Notes: generated by a model from the letters alone, not told the origin. 27,325 nucleotides of DNA from UBA6821 sp044236545 (GCA_044236545.1 JBIIGI010000030.1:1-27325); one strand, 5' to 3'. Numbered from the stretch's first letter, positions 1 through 7,774 are shown. Program-made: numbers and translations.

Positions 1-153
1 TTCATCCTCGACCAGAACCGTATCAACGTCGCCATCTCCAGAGCACAGTGCCTTGCCATCGTTGTGGCTGATCCCCGGATTTCAGAAACAACGGCCAACT
101 CCCTCAAAGAAATGTCCCTGCTGAGCCTATTCTGCAAGGCGTCCCGGCATTAG
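1..153 (+). CDS. C-terminal end of an SF1 (Dna2/UvrD-like) helicase, partial
   Basis: The first 50 codons are open from the window edge to a TAG stop. The residues NRINVAISRAQ form the conserved helicase motif VI region of Dna2/Upf1-like superfamily 1 helicases, and the following LAIVVADPR stretch is typical of the short C-terminal tail of that group, including those fused to RecB-like nucleases (TM0106 type). Only the tail is visible, so the nuclease part and substrate cannot be judged. The gene points at the convergent gene that starts at 1044. Family level is fairly sure; the exact subfamily is inference. Confidence 0.72.
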   Translation, partial: FILDQNRINVAISRAQCLAIVVADPRISETTANSLKEMSLLSLFCKASRH

Positions 154-165
154 GAACGATCTTCG

Positions 166-1044
166 TCACTCCGGCCAACGCCTGATTGGGCATAGCTGAT
201 CAGCCTCGTAGCCCAACATGACCAAGGCTTCCCTCTGCTCCTTCGTGATCCGTTTCCCCCAGCTCACGAAAGCGTCGTAGGACCAATCCCTTAACTCTTC
301 GGCATTGTCCGCGGTCAGCGAGAACTCCTGCTCATCGATGATCAGCCTGGGATGGTAATAGAGGATCGACTCCGGAGGAGTATCCTGAAAATCGGGAAGA
401 GCTTCCCCGGAAGCAACCTCCAGCTCCCTGCGTTCCTCCCACTCCATGTGGAGTTCCAGAATCTCAAGGTAATAGTCGTGAACGAGGGCATGGACATAGC
501 GGTAGAGGGCCTCCATCGCCTCGCACGGCAGGAACGCGCTCCACAGCCGGAACTGGCCATCCTCATCAGGGAGCCATACCGCCCAGCGCTCCATCCACTC
601 CATCACATCGCGTGCATCCGGCGCCCTTCCATCGAACCAGTAGGAGTCCAAGATCTCCTCTCTCGAGGATGCCTGCAGCAGGACATGACAGGCCTCATCC
701 GTGAATCGGCGCATGTCACCGCCCGCGGGCGTGATCAGCTTGAGAAAAGGACAGCAGGGATAGGGTTCCTCCTCCCCGTTCCATGAAATTTCACACAGAT
801 CCTTGGCCATCGAGATCGACTGCTCCACGACAGAGGCGATCCGTGGACGCCAGTTGTTGATGATCCGATCCGTCTCGTTCGAGGATCCGGCGAATGGCTC
901 CGATGGCTGAAGCCGGATCGGAGGATTCGAACCCCAAGATTCCGGCCACTCCATTTCGCAGCTCGTTACAGGGGGAGGCGGAGGAGCCATGGTGAGGGGA
1001 ACATCGCCATCCATGAAGGTGGCTGTAATGCGACTCTGATTCAT
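166..1044 (-). CDS. Hypothetical protein, 292 aa
   Basis: I do not recognise this family. The protein is rich in Trp, Glu and Pro, has no signal peptide or membrane segment, and contains a Pro run near residue 22 and several Trp-containing acidic stretches (EWMERWAVWLPDEDG, LEILELHMEWEERRELE). I choose the ATG at 1044 (MNQSRIT); an upstream in-frame ATG at 1119 would add 25 residues, but those codons lie in a repeat element that also precedes another gene near 12650, so the longer form is probably an artefact. It ends 12 bases from the convergent helicase tail. Good codon structure over its length supports a real gene; function is unknown. Confidence 0.6.
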   Translation of the reverse strand: MNQSRITATFMDGDVPLTMAPPPPPVTSCEMEWPESWGSNPPIRLQPSEPFAGSSNETDRIINNWRPRIASVVEQSISMAKDLCEISWNGEEEPYPCCPFLKLITPAGGDMRRFTDEACHVLLQASSREEILDSYWFDGRAPDARDVMEWMERWAVWLPDEDGQFRLWSAFLPCEAMEALYRYVHALVHDYYLEILELHMEWEERRELEVASGEALPDFQDTPPESILYYHPRLIIDEQEFSLTADNAEELRDWSYDAFVSWGKRITKEQREALVMLGYEADQLCPIRRWPE

Positions 1045-1067
1045 CGGTTGAAAATATGGTTCAACAA

Positions 1068-1114
1068 GGATGACAGGGAGTGTCGCTGGAAACGTCACCC
1101 CCGATTTCGGGGTG
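1068..1114. repeat. Dispersed repeat copy A with adjacent hairpin
   Basis: Bases 1068-1089 match 12649-12670 at 20 of 22 positions. Directly after lies a hairpin at 1096-1114 with arms CACCCC and GGGGTG and a 7-nt loop. Both copies sit upstream of a minus-strand gene in the same orientation. This resembles a REP-type palindromic repeat; that assignment is inference. Confidence 0.45.
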
Positions 1115-1225
1115 CCCATCCCTCGAGATGCAACCCTCCCTCTTCATGGATCTCTGCTTTTTCGAGTCGCGCTTGGACTCCAATTCACCTTCAGCCTTCA
1201 GCCTAAGAGCCTAACAGCCTATCCA
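1115..1225. other. Non-coding, pyrimidine-rich spacer with short repeats
   Basis: Between the hypothetical gene and the nuclease-helicase gene the plus strand is rich in C and T and carries the short repeats TTCAGCC (twice, near 1191-1204) and AGCCTAA/AACAGCCTATCC. The same words recur in other spacers of this window (23856-23877, 7990-8010, 11120-11140). No gene is seen. Confidence 0.5.
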
Positions 1226-1274
1226 TCACACCGGCACATCCAGCAATCCTGGCCGAGTTGAGGTGCTCAATCAG
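1226..1274 (-). pseudogene. 3' remnant of a paralogue of the 83-aa gene
   Basis: Read on the minus strand, this stretch encodes LIEHLNSARI and ends near GTGCCGGTGT. It closely matches the last codons of the 83-aa gene at 2995-3042 (LIERLNSQRA ... CCGGTGTAG), with many differences at third codon positions and a small frame change near the end. Only the tail survives; the stop codon of the nuclease-helicase gene (1271-1273) falls inside it. Together the two copies form imperfect direct repeats of about 48 nt around the nuclease-helicase gene. Confidence 0.55.
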
Positions 1275-2977
1275 TCTATTACCGGCCTTGTGATCACAGC
1301 CAGTAGCTGCTGTGCGCGGGTCACGCCCTGAATGAAGGTCTTGGCTTTGTACTCATTCCGGGATGCCTCGCTCCAATCCGGCAGCCCCACGACAACGACG
1401 CCCCGACGCTCAAGCCCCTTGGCTTTGTTGATGGAGACGGCCCTGATCATCTCCTTGGGAAGATTACCCGCACCGGTCTGGAAGGATACCCCGTTGATCT
1501 TTCCCTGTTCCAGCCATGACGGCACGGCACTGCTGCTCGGGTAGAGCACCATGATCTCGTGCGGCTTTGCCAGCCCCTCCCTGATCCACCGCTTCACGAT
1601 CTCGGCGCACCTCATCCCCTCATCTTTCTCTGAAACATCACTGATCAGTTCGGGCTCGGGGCCTTCCGGCAGGATCACCCTCGAGTGATGCATATCACGC
1701 AGCAAATCCCCCGAGTGATCACCTTCCAGCGTGCTGAAATAGCTCCTTAGCTGTCGCGTGTAGCGCAGCGGATAGGAAACCCTCACACTCACCGGCTGCA
1801 TCAGGGAATTTCTCAGCGACTCCGGATTGAACCCCCCCGCCCGGAGAGAGAGACGCTGGGCTTGGTCGTGGAAGATAGCCACCGGCGCCTCACCACCCTT
1901 TTTGAGAAGTCCCAGATAGATCGTCCACCACCCGGGGCCGGAGGCATGACCATCGATCGGCGGCTCGGTATTGTGATCCTGCGCCTCATCGACGACGAGC
2001 GCATCATAGGGCCGCTCAAAGCCGGCCTCCGCAACCTTTGCCGCCAAAGCGCCGGGCAACTCCCTGTCATAGTAGCGGCTTTCCTCCTCCCTGGATGCAA
2101 ACCTCCCTGAATCAGGATGACCCAGAAGCTCGGCTCCGAGGGACTGGTAGCTGCGTACAGTGATCCCCTCGTGCTTTTTGGCACAGACAGCGCGGTGCCA
2201 TGCCTCCAGCTCCAGATTGTAGCAGAGGAAGAGCACCTTCCTGCCCGCCGCAGCCCATCTGCTTGCCTGCTCAAGCGCCAACCAGCTTTTCCCCGTGCCG
2301 GGACCGCCGCTGAAGATCAGCTGATCATTCCCGGCAAGCGCATCGAGGATCTCGAAGTGCCCACGCGTGTGGTGCTCGATCACCTTGTCCGCAAAATCCA
2401 GCACATGCCTCGTGGCTCCCGCAGGCATCCCGATGGCAAAAACCCCGTCAAAGATCCTCCTTGCCTGATCACGGGAGCATTCCAGATGACGCCCGTGGAA
2501 ACGGCTCCTCCACCACCCCTTGAAATCACCCAGATCCCCTGCCGCCGCCACCCTGTCCCGCGCAGTACCTTCATAGGATACCTGTTCGGGAGAAAGATTC
2601 ACGTCCGGGAGTGCCAATACCCGGTCGACATATGGCATCTTGGCTCCGATCTGATCCGCCTGATTCCGAAGGCGCTCCATGGCCCCCTTCCACTCACGAT
2701 CCAGCTGGAGGAACGGATTTTCCTTATCCGCGGTATTCCACTCCCCCGTTGCGGGATTGGGAGCAGGGTGACCTCCCTTCGCCTCCATCACCAGCACATG
2801 CCCATCCGGCCCCTGAATGACAAAATCCCCCTCGCGGGAAAGATTGGAATAGGGATCCGTGTAGAAGAACCCCCACCGCACAGTGAATGAATCATCCAGA
2901 CCCTGCAGAAACTCCGCTACCTTCTGCTCACTGGCCGGGCAATCATCGGGCGAGTTGTAGATGATCCAGCGAGGCAT
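1271..2977 (-). CDS. NERD-domain nuclease / SF1 helicase fusion
   Basis: This 568-aa protein starts with a NERD (nuclease-related) domain: D51 in GDFVIQG, followed by E65 and K67 in VMEAKGG, the PD-(D/E)xK pattern. A superfamily 1 helicase follows, with Walker A GGPGTGKS (224-231), Walker B VVDEAQD (ending 334), and near residue 523 the NKAKGLERRGVVVVGL segment typical of UvrD_C_2 domains, then a motif-VI-like VTRAQQLL close to the end. NERD-helicases are cytosolic and are common in mobile and defence regions. The gene starts 17 nt after the 83-aa gene, probably in the same transcript as higBA. It is bracketed by direct repeats made of the 83-aa gene's 3' end, which suggests insertion or duplication. 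The DNA target is unknown. Confidence 0.85.
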   Translation of the reverse strand: MPRWIIYNSPDDCPASEQKVAEFLQGLDDSFTVRWGFFYTDPYSNLSREGDFVIQGPDGHVLVMEAKGGHPAPNPATGEWNTADKENPFLQLDREWKGAMERLRNQADQIGAKMPYVDRVLALPDVNLSPEQVSYEGTARDRVAAAGDLGDFKGWWRSRFHGRHLECSRDQARRIFDGVFAIGMPAGATRHVLDFADKVIEHHTRGHFEILDALAGNDQLIFSGGPGTGKSWLALEQASRWAAAGRKVLFLCYNLELEAWHRAVCAKKHEGITVRSYQSLGAELLGHPDSGRFASREEESRYYDRELPGALAAKVAEAGFERPYDALVVDEAQDHNTEPPIDGHASGPGWWTIYLGLLKKGGEAPVAIFHDQAQRLSLRAGGFNPESLRNSLMQPVSVRVSYPLRYTRQLRSYFSTLEGDHSGDLLRDMHHSRVILPEGPEPELISDVSEKDEGMRCAEIVKRWIREGLAKPHEIMVLYPSSSAVPSWLEQGKINGVSFQTGAGNLPKEMIRAVSINKAKGLERRGVVVVGLPDWSEASRNEYKAKTFIQGVTRAQQLLAVITRPVID

Positions 2978-2994
2978 GAGAGAAGCCGTACCGA

Positions 2995-3246
2995 CTACAC
3001 CGGCACGTCCAGAGCCCTTTGTGAATTAAGGCGCTCGATCAGAGCGGTCATGACTTCATCGGGGATCACGTCGGAGTCGATGAGGATTTCGAGCGCCTCC
3101 GCAGCAGATTGGACTTCTTCGGTGGTGGCCTCCAGCTCGATCGTTCCGGATTCGTTCAGCAGACACCAGACATCGGGGCACCCGTTACTCCGGAAATCAT
3201 CTGCATAGAGCAAGTCGGTCGCTCCCTTAGTGGTGAAGGTCTGCAT
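2995..3246 (-). CDS. Small acidic hypothetical protein, 83 aa
   Basis: No family is recognised. The protein is acidic, with a central Glu/Thr/Ala stretch (ELEATTEEVQSAAEALEIL) and a C-terminal helix-like segment (MTALIERLNSQRALDVPV). It lies 11 nt after higA and 17 nt before the nuclease-helicase gene, so it is probably co-transcribed with both. A degraded second copy of its last 16 codons lies at the far end of the nuclease-helicase gene (1226-1274), which shows that this family was once present twice here. It might be a partner or regulator of either neighbour; this is inference from position alone. Confidence 0.6.
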   Translation of the reverse strand: MQTFTTKGATDLLYADDFRSNGCPDVWCLLNESGTIELEATTEEVQSAAEALEILIDSDVIPDEVMTALIERLNSQRALDVPV

Positions 3247-3257
3247 GGCGGTGATTT

Positions 3258-3620
3258 CTACGCTGCAACCTCGCGGATCAGGACCTCGGCGGGGATGCCG
3301 AGGCCTCTGTGGAGGGCCCGGATCATCCCGATGCTCAGGGCGCGCTTGTGGTTGAGGATCTCAGAGACGCGGCTCTTGCCGGGGAAGAACTTCTCCAGAT
3401 CCTTCTGGCGCAGGCCCTCTTGCTCCATCCGGAACTTGATCGCCTCTACGGGATCGGGAATGTCCATGGGGAAGTTCTCTTCTTCATATCGCTCCACGAG
3501 CAGCGCCCACAGCTCCAGCTCCTCCTCCTCTGGCGAACCGGGGGCGGCGTCCATCAGCTTCTCAATGCGGGAGAGCGCTCCGGCATGTTCCTTCCTGTTC
3601 TTGATGATTTTGGGTTTCAT
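3258..3620 (-). CDS. higA: HigA-family antitoxin, HTH-XRE
   Basis: The 120-aa protein has an Xre/Cro helix-turn-helix at about residues 64-92 (GLRQKDLEKFFPGKSRVSEIL) and the C-terminal pattern of HigA antitoxins (RALSIGMIRALHRGLGIPAEVLI). The N-terminal half (EEEELELWALLVERYEEENFP) is the domain of the long HigA type that contacts HigB. It follows the toxin gene by 8 nt, the toxin-first order usual for higBA. HigA neutralises HigB by binding it and represses the operon through its HTH; the palindrome at 3960-3980 is the likely operator. Family assignment is strong from sequence pattern and neighbour. Confidence 0.9.
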   Translation of the reverse strand: MKPKIIKNRKEHAGALSRIEKLMDAAPGSPEEEELELWALLVERYEEENFPMDIPDPVEAIKFRMEQEGLRQKDLEKFFPGKSRVSEILNHKRALSIGMIRALHRGLGIPAEVLIREVAA

Positions 3621-3628
3621 GGGATGGA

Positions 3629-3922
3629 TCAGATGGTCCCGGCGTCGATCCTGTCGTAGTCGGCGTGAGTTCCGACGAACCGGACGAAGACGATTGCGGT
3701 GTTGTAGTGGATCTTCACGATAAGACGGTAGGTGTTTCCCTTAATATTGAAGACCACCCGGTTTCCGGGCAGGACATCCGCCGAAGGGTAACGGCTCTTG
3801 ATGTCCCGAGGGGATTTCCATGCGGCGGCGACGGTTTCATGAAACCACGCCTCCAGGGGAGCCTTGGCATCGGAGTGCTTTTCATAGAAATCGCGCAGGG
3901 TTTTCCGGGAGATGATTCTCAT
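3629..3922 (-). CDS. higB: HigB-family toxin (mRNA interferase)
   Basis: The 97-aa protein matches the HigB_toxin family: MRIISRKTLRDFYEKHSDAK at the start, WFHETVAAAWKSPRDIK in the middle, VVFNIKGNTYRLIVKI and the terminal VFVRFVGTHADYDRIDA. HigB proteins of this RelE superfamily group cleave mRNA on the ribosome and are held in check by HigA. The length is normal and no disruption is visible, so the pair should be functional. It is the first gene of the operon higB-higA-83aa-nuclease/helicase, with a palindromic operator 38 nt upstream of its start. Confidence 0.92.
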   Translation of the reverse strand: MRIISRKTLRDFYEKHSDAKAPLEAWFHETVAAAWKSPRDIKSRYPSADVLPGNRVVFNIKGNTYRLIVKIHYNTAIVFVRFVGTHADYDRIDAGTI

Positions 3923-3959
3923 GACAAGGGTAGATCAGAGAGATGGGGAATCAAGAGAA

Positions 3960-3980
3960 ATGTTCCCATATTGGGAACAT
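3960..3980. promoter_or_regulatory. Palindromic operator upstream of higB
   Basis: ATGTTCCCA and TGGGAACAT form a perfect 9-bp inverted repeat separated by TAT, 38 nt upstream of the higB start codon. HigA proteins bind palindromes of this size in their own promoter, so this is the obvious autoregulatory site. Binding itself is inferred. Confidence 0.75.
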
Positions 3981-4012
3981 GGTCGATCGCTTCCTCAGCC
4001 GCACTACGAACG

Positions 4013-4270
4013 CTACTGCAAGGATAGCGCCTTCTCAATTCGGGAGAGCAGGCGCTTGTTATCTTTTTTGCGTAGTGAATGCTCTGTGATACGGAGGACG
4101 CGCCAACCTCGCTTTTTTAGCACCCGGTTCACATCCCGGTCGCGTTCACGGTTACGGGCGATTTTGGCCTCCCAGAACTTTCGATTCCCCTTTGGCGCAC
4201 GATAGCACTTGGGACATCCGTGCCAAAAGCAACCATCGACAAAGACCGTCAGCCGCCTTTCCGGCAGTTT
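4013..4270 (-). pseudogene. vsr: Vsr (very short patch repair endonuclease), 5'-truncated
   Basis: The minus strand encodes 85 codons matching the C-terminal two thirds of Vsr: VFVDGCFWHGCPKCYRAP, then NRKFWEAKIARNRERDRDV and GWRVLRITEHSL. The frame is closed by a TGA just upstream (4271-4273) and has no usable start codon, and the N-terminal part with the first catalytic Asp and the GKNT-type region is missing. Vsr nicks next to T:G mismatches that arise from cytosine methylation; no cytosine methylase is visible nearby. The break lies in the last codons of the upstream helicase gene, whose stop codon sits inside the remnant, so the two sequences were joined by recombination. Confidence 0.85.
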
Positions 4271-7200
4271 TCAAACATCAAAGCGGGCATGGGGTGGTCG
4301 AGTTGCCAGACTATTTTGATGGGGCGGTCGCTCTCATGACGGACATGAGTTGCTTGACCGAGGTATGTAAAGGGGAGCGTGAAACCATCCTGTTTTTTCC
4401 TTTCACGAGCAAAAATTAGAATCCGGTAGCCGCGATGTGCGTGATGGATGAGATTTTGGCCAGTGTTACAGCTTTGCGTTGTGTTGGACTGTGATTCCCA
4501 GTGGAGGCAATCCTGGCTGATGGGGTAATCCGCATACATGGTGCTGGGAGAAAATTCGTTCTCGGATTTTTGAAATGTGACAAGCAGGGCATAGGCTTTG
4601 AATTCCTTGAAATGAATCACACCGACGCCCTGTTGACCGGGACTGCTCATTGAGGTTGCGCCCATCAAAGACTGGATATCGGCGTTGGTGTAATTGGCAT
4701 GGACTTCAAAGGGCGTGTTGTCGGTGAGGCTGAGGATGCGATTTCGATCTTCAACTAGTTCGAGAATCTCCATGCAATCGGAGATGCAAGAGGGGTTGGC
4801 AGCGAGTTTCTGGAAGGATTCTTCTATATTGGACACACCAATCTCTGTGCCTTTTTTGCCCCAGAGTTGATAGTGGATAGCCATCGCTGCGGAGTCCGCC
4901 TCTGCGATGGCCCGGGGAATTTCACCGGATCTGATGTGCGTAAGAACTCGCTGGAGGCGGGCGATCCCGGCACGACCGGACATAGCGGCGATCTTTGCGA
5001 GCGCGGCACGTAGTTGTTCAAGATCGGGGTCGGTTGGACTTTCCTGCAAACGCGCCGAGGCTTTGAATTCGGACCAGGTTCTGTTTTCACCGAGAATCTC
5101 GAGGGGTTCGTAGCCATGGTGCTTGGAAAAGTTAATGAAAGTGGGGTCATTGTTGGTCTCGGCACGAAAGGTTTCGAGGTGCTCGATAATTTGGACGCGG
5201 AGATTGGCGAGGTTGGATTTGATGTTCCGAAGCACATGCTCGCGGGCAACTTGCTCGAATCGAATGCTGCAACCTGCGGGAAGATGGGGAAACCCGCATT
5301 CGAGTTCGTGCTCGATATTGAATCGGTCTTTGCGGAGAAGGGCCTTGAACTTGCGATCGATGCGATAATGCTTGTGAAGGTGACCGACAAAATCGAGTAC
5401 GGTGAGGCATTCCTTGCCGGGATAAAGGCGAAGCCCACGGCCGAGTTGCTGGAGAAACACCGTAATGCTATCGGTGGGCCGAAGAAATAAAACGGTGTCG
5501 ACCTCGGGAATGTCGGCGCCTTCGCTGAGAACATCCACAGTGAAAAGAAAGTTCAGATCGCCGGACCGGAATTCCCTTAAAATATGCGCGCGCGCCTCGT
5601 CGATGGTATCGCCAACAAGGTAGGCTGCAGGCAGGCCTTGCTCATTGAATTGCTCGGCCATGAACTTAGCATGGTCCACACTGGCACAAAATCCGATACA
5701 ACGAACACTTTGGATGTCCTGCTGGTATCTCTGCAAAGCCTCCACGATTGCGTGCAATCTTTGTTGAGCCAACGCATGTGCCCCGGTGTAGATATTCGTC
5801 AACTCGGCTTGATTGAAACGGCCCTGGGTCCAATATTTATCGGCATCTAGCGAAACCGGATCCTCGACCACGAAGTAGTGGAAAGGGGAGAGGAGTTTTT
5901 CATCGAGAGCCTCGGGAAGCCGAATCTCGGCAGCAAAACGATTGTGGAACTCCGCAACGACGCTGCTGCCATCCATTCGCTCCGGTGTGGCGGTGAGCGC
6001 CAATAAAATGTCGGGATCGAATTGCTGAGTCAGGACCCGATAGCTGAGAGCGGTACTGTGGTGCGCCTCGTCGATGACGATGATTCTGTAAAAATCCTTG
6101 CCGAGGCGTCTGAAAAGATCCCGGTTTTCCAGCATCCCGATGGAGCAAAAAAGATGATCGAATCGGTTCGGGTCAAAGTTGCCTACCAACAACTCGCCAA
6201 AGTTCGGATCGCGCAGAACGGCTCGGTAGGTTTGCAATGATTGCTTTAGGATTTCCTCGCGGTGTGCAGCAAAAAGAAGCCTCGGTCGCTGACCCAAGCG
6301 GTCGCATTGCCGTTTATAATCAAATGCGGCGACCACAGTTTTACCGGTCCCTGTGGCAGCAACGACCAGATTGCGCCAATACCCGCCCGCCCGCTCCGTT
6401 TCGAGTGCCTCGAGAATCCGCTCCTGGAAGGCGTGTGGCTTGATTTCGAAAAAAACCATAGGCAGCGCAGAGGAAGTCTTTTTCCTCGCATAGCTGATGG
6501 CATCCCTAAGGACTTCGGGCCGTTCAGGATCAAACGGGATGAATTCGCGGCTGTTCCAATATGTTTCGAATTCAACTTGGAATTTGTCGATAATATGTGG
6601 CTGGTCTTGCGCGGTGACTTTGAGATTCCATTCCAGGCCATTTGTCATCGCGGCATCCGACATATTGGAAGAGCCGATATAGGCTGTCGAAAACCCAGAT
6701 TCCCGGTGAAAATGATACGCTTTTGCGTGAAGGCGTGTCCGTTCTGTGTCATAGGACAACCGCACTTTCGCGGAGGACAGCCCGGCAATCCATTCCACAG
6801 CCCGCGCATCCGAGGCGCCCATGTAGGATGTGGTAATCAAGCGAATCGGCACTCCGCGGTCTGACAACGCGCGCAATTCATCCATTAGAAGTCGCAGGCC
6901 AGACCACTTGATAAACGAAATCAGAATATCCACCCGGTCGGCCGAAGCCATTTCGAGAGCCAACTCGTTGGCGAGCGGCGGGTCGGTCTGAGCGCCGGTA
7001 AAAAGACTACTCTCTGCGAGTGGCGTCAATGGCCGTGGAAGTCCCGATCGCGCAAGATAGGAAGGGGTGATTTCGGTTAGCAACCTCGGATCAGATAACG
7101 TCAACAAATCTCCTTTCACGTGCTGCATATCACTTGATGAAAAGATTCGTTCCAGTAATTCGTTGCAAAGAGTGAGCCGCTCCTCGGTTGTTGTTATTTG

Positions 7201-7374
7201 CTTTAATGCCGATTCGATGAAACGAGCCACAAAGGCTGAGTATTTGGCCGGCTCCTCCTCTCGATCGATTTTTTGGAAGACAGCACGAAGTTCGGTATTC
7301 TCGTGGAGAAACCTTTGAAGCAAACCGCTTTGAACGCGTTCGTAAATTCCCGGCACAAATTCGCTTGAACTCAT
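4249..7374 (-). CDS. PLD nuclease / SF2 helicase with DUF3427 domain
   Basis: From the ATG at 7374 the protein has 1041 aa. An N-terminal phospholipase-D-like nuclease domain carries LHAKAYHF (H216, K218) and IGSSNMSDAAM; a superfamily 2 helicase follows with Walker A ATGTGKT (340-346), DEAH box IDEAHHS (435-438), SATs-like LALTATPER and motif VI QQLGRGLRLY; the rest is DUF3427, ending near residue 1030. This architecture is found in restriction-like and defence islands. The frame stays open 39 codons further upstream to 7491, and those codons read LAPADLPVLQHFF, which fits the missing C-terminus of the NUDIX protein upstream (see findings). Its last five residues (CRKGG) are encoded by the vsr remnant. 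Confidence 0.88.
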   Translation of the reverse strand: MSSSEFVPGIYERVQSGLLQRFLHENTELRAVFQKIDREEEPAKYSAFVARFIESALKQITTTEERLTLCNELLERIFSSSDMQHVKGDLLTLSDPRLLTEITPSYLARSGLPRPLTPLAESSLFTGAQTDPPLANELALEMASADRVDILISFIKWSGLRLLMDELRALSDRGVPIRLITTSYMGASDARAVEWIAGLSSAKVRLSYDTERTRLHAKAYHFHRESGFSTAYIGSSNMSDAAMTNGLEWNLKVTAQDQPHIIDKFQVEFETYWNSREFIPFDPERPEVLRDAISYARKKTSSALPMVFFEIKPHAFQERILEALETERAGGYWRNLVVAATGTGKTVVAAFDYKRQCDRLGQRPRLLFAAHREEILKQSLQTYRAVLRDPNFGELLVGNFDPNRFDHLFCSIGMLENRDLFRRLGKDFYRIIVIDEAHHSTALSYRVLTQQFDPDILLALTATPERMDGSSVVAEFHNRFAAEIRLPEALDEKLLSPFHYFVVEDPVSLDADKYWTQGRFNQAELTNIYTGAHALAQQRLHAIVEALQRYQQDIQSVRCIGFCASVDHAKFMAEQFNEQGLPAAYLVGDTIDEARAHILREFRSGDLNFLFTVDVLSEGADIPEVDTVLFLRPTDSITVFLQQLGRGLRLYPGKECLTVLDFVGHLHKHYRIDRKFKALLRKDRFNIEHELECGFPHLPAGCSIRFEQVAREHVLRNIKSNLANLRVQIIEHLETFRAETNNDPTFINFSKHHGYEPLEILGENRTWSEFKASARLQESPTDPDLEQLRAALAKIAAMSGRAGIARLQRVLTHIRSGEIPRAIAEADSAAMAIHYQLWGKKGTEIGVSNIEESFQKLAANPSCISDCMEILELVEDRNRILSLTDNTPFEVHANYTNADIQSLMGATSMSSPGQQGVGVIHFKEFKAYALLVTFQKSENEFSPSTMYADYPISQDCLHWESQSNTTQSCNTGQNLIHHAHRGYRILIFARERKKQDGFTLPFTYLGQATHVRHESDRPIKIVWQLDHPMPALMFENCRKGG

Positions 7375-7378
7375 GATT

Positions 7379-7774
7379 TCAAAGAAATGTTGTAAAACTG
7401 GTAGGTCGGCTGGTGCGAGCGATTGGCATCGATTTCCCAAAATGAAACCAAGCAATCGACGAGTGCTCTGCTGCCGTGTGAAGCCCGGCAAGAATTCTCG
7501 CCCTGCACGGAATGAGCCTTATCGAGAATTTCTCGTAGTGGTGCCCAACGGGCTCCAGAATATGAATAACTTGCGTTTGAATCAACACCTCTTGTTCAAG
7601 TTCCCTCACTAGCGCATCAGCAGCAGACTCGACCTTTTCGATTTTTCCTCCGGGGAATTCGCAATAGCCAGAAAGACATTTGCCCTCTGGCCTTTTGGCG
7701 AGTAGAAGACCCCCTTCTTTAACTTCGATAATCGCATATGCAACCGGAAACATGCGTACAAGGACAGCTATCAT
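7379..7774 (-). CDS. NUDIX hydrolase (MutT-like), probably frameshifted
   Basis: The 131-aa product begins like MutT-type (d)NTP pyrophosphohydrolases (FPVAYAIIEVKEGGLLLAKR, then CEFPGGKIE). The Nudix box runs G43-x5-E49-x7-R57-E58-L59-E60-Q61-E62; position 61, normally a metal-binding Glu, is Gln, and the usual Gly at 64 is Leu. After SIAW (109) the frame loses similarity, while the +1 frame continues with LGNRCQSLAPADLPVLQHFF, the expected end of the family. One extra base in the T4 run at 7439-7442 would explain this. Without it the frame runs directly into the helicase gene. The gene lies 4 nt upstream of the helicase ATG. Enzyme activity as encoded is doubtful. Confidence 0.75.
   Translation of the reverse strand: MIAVLVRMFPVAYAIIEVKEGGLLLAKRPEGKCLSGYCEFPGGKIEKVESAADALVRELEQEVLIQTQVIHILEPVGHHYEKFSIRLIPCRARILAGLHTAAEHSSIAWFHFGKSMPIARTSRPTSFTTFL

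Noticed and set aside
1070..1261. 63-codon plus-strand frame across the spacer
   Set aside because: It runs through the REP-like repeat and the decayed paralogue tail; composition is not coding-like.
2117..2890. 257-codon open frame on the plus strand
   Set aside because: Antisense to the NERD-helicase, with no family pattern; the minus-strand gene has clear motifs.
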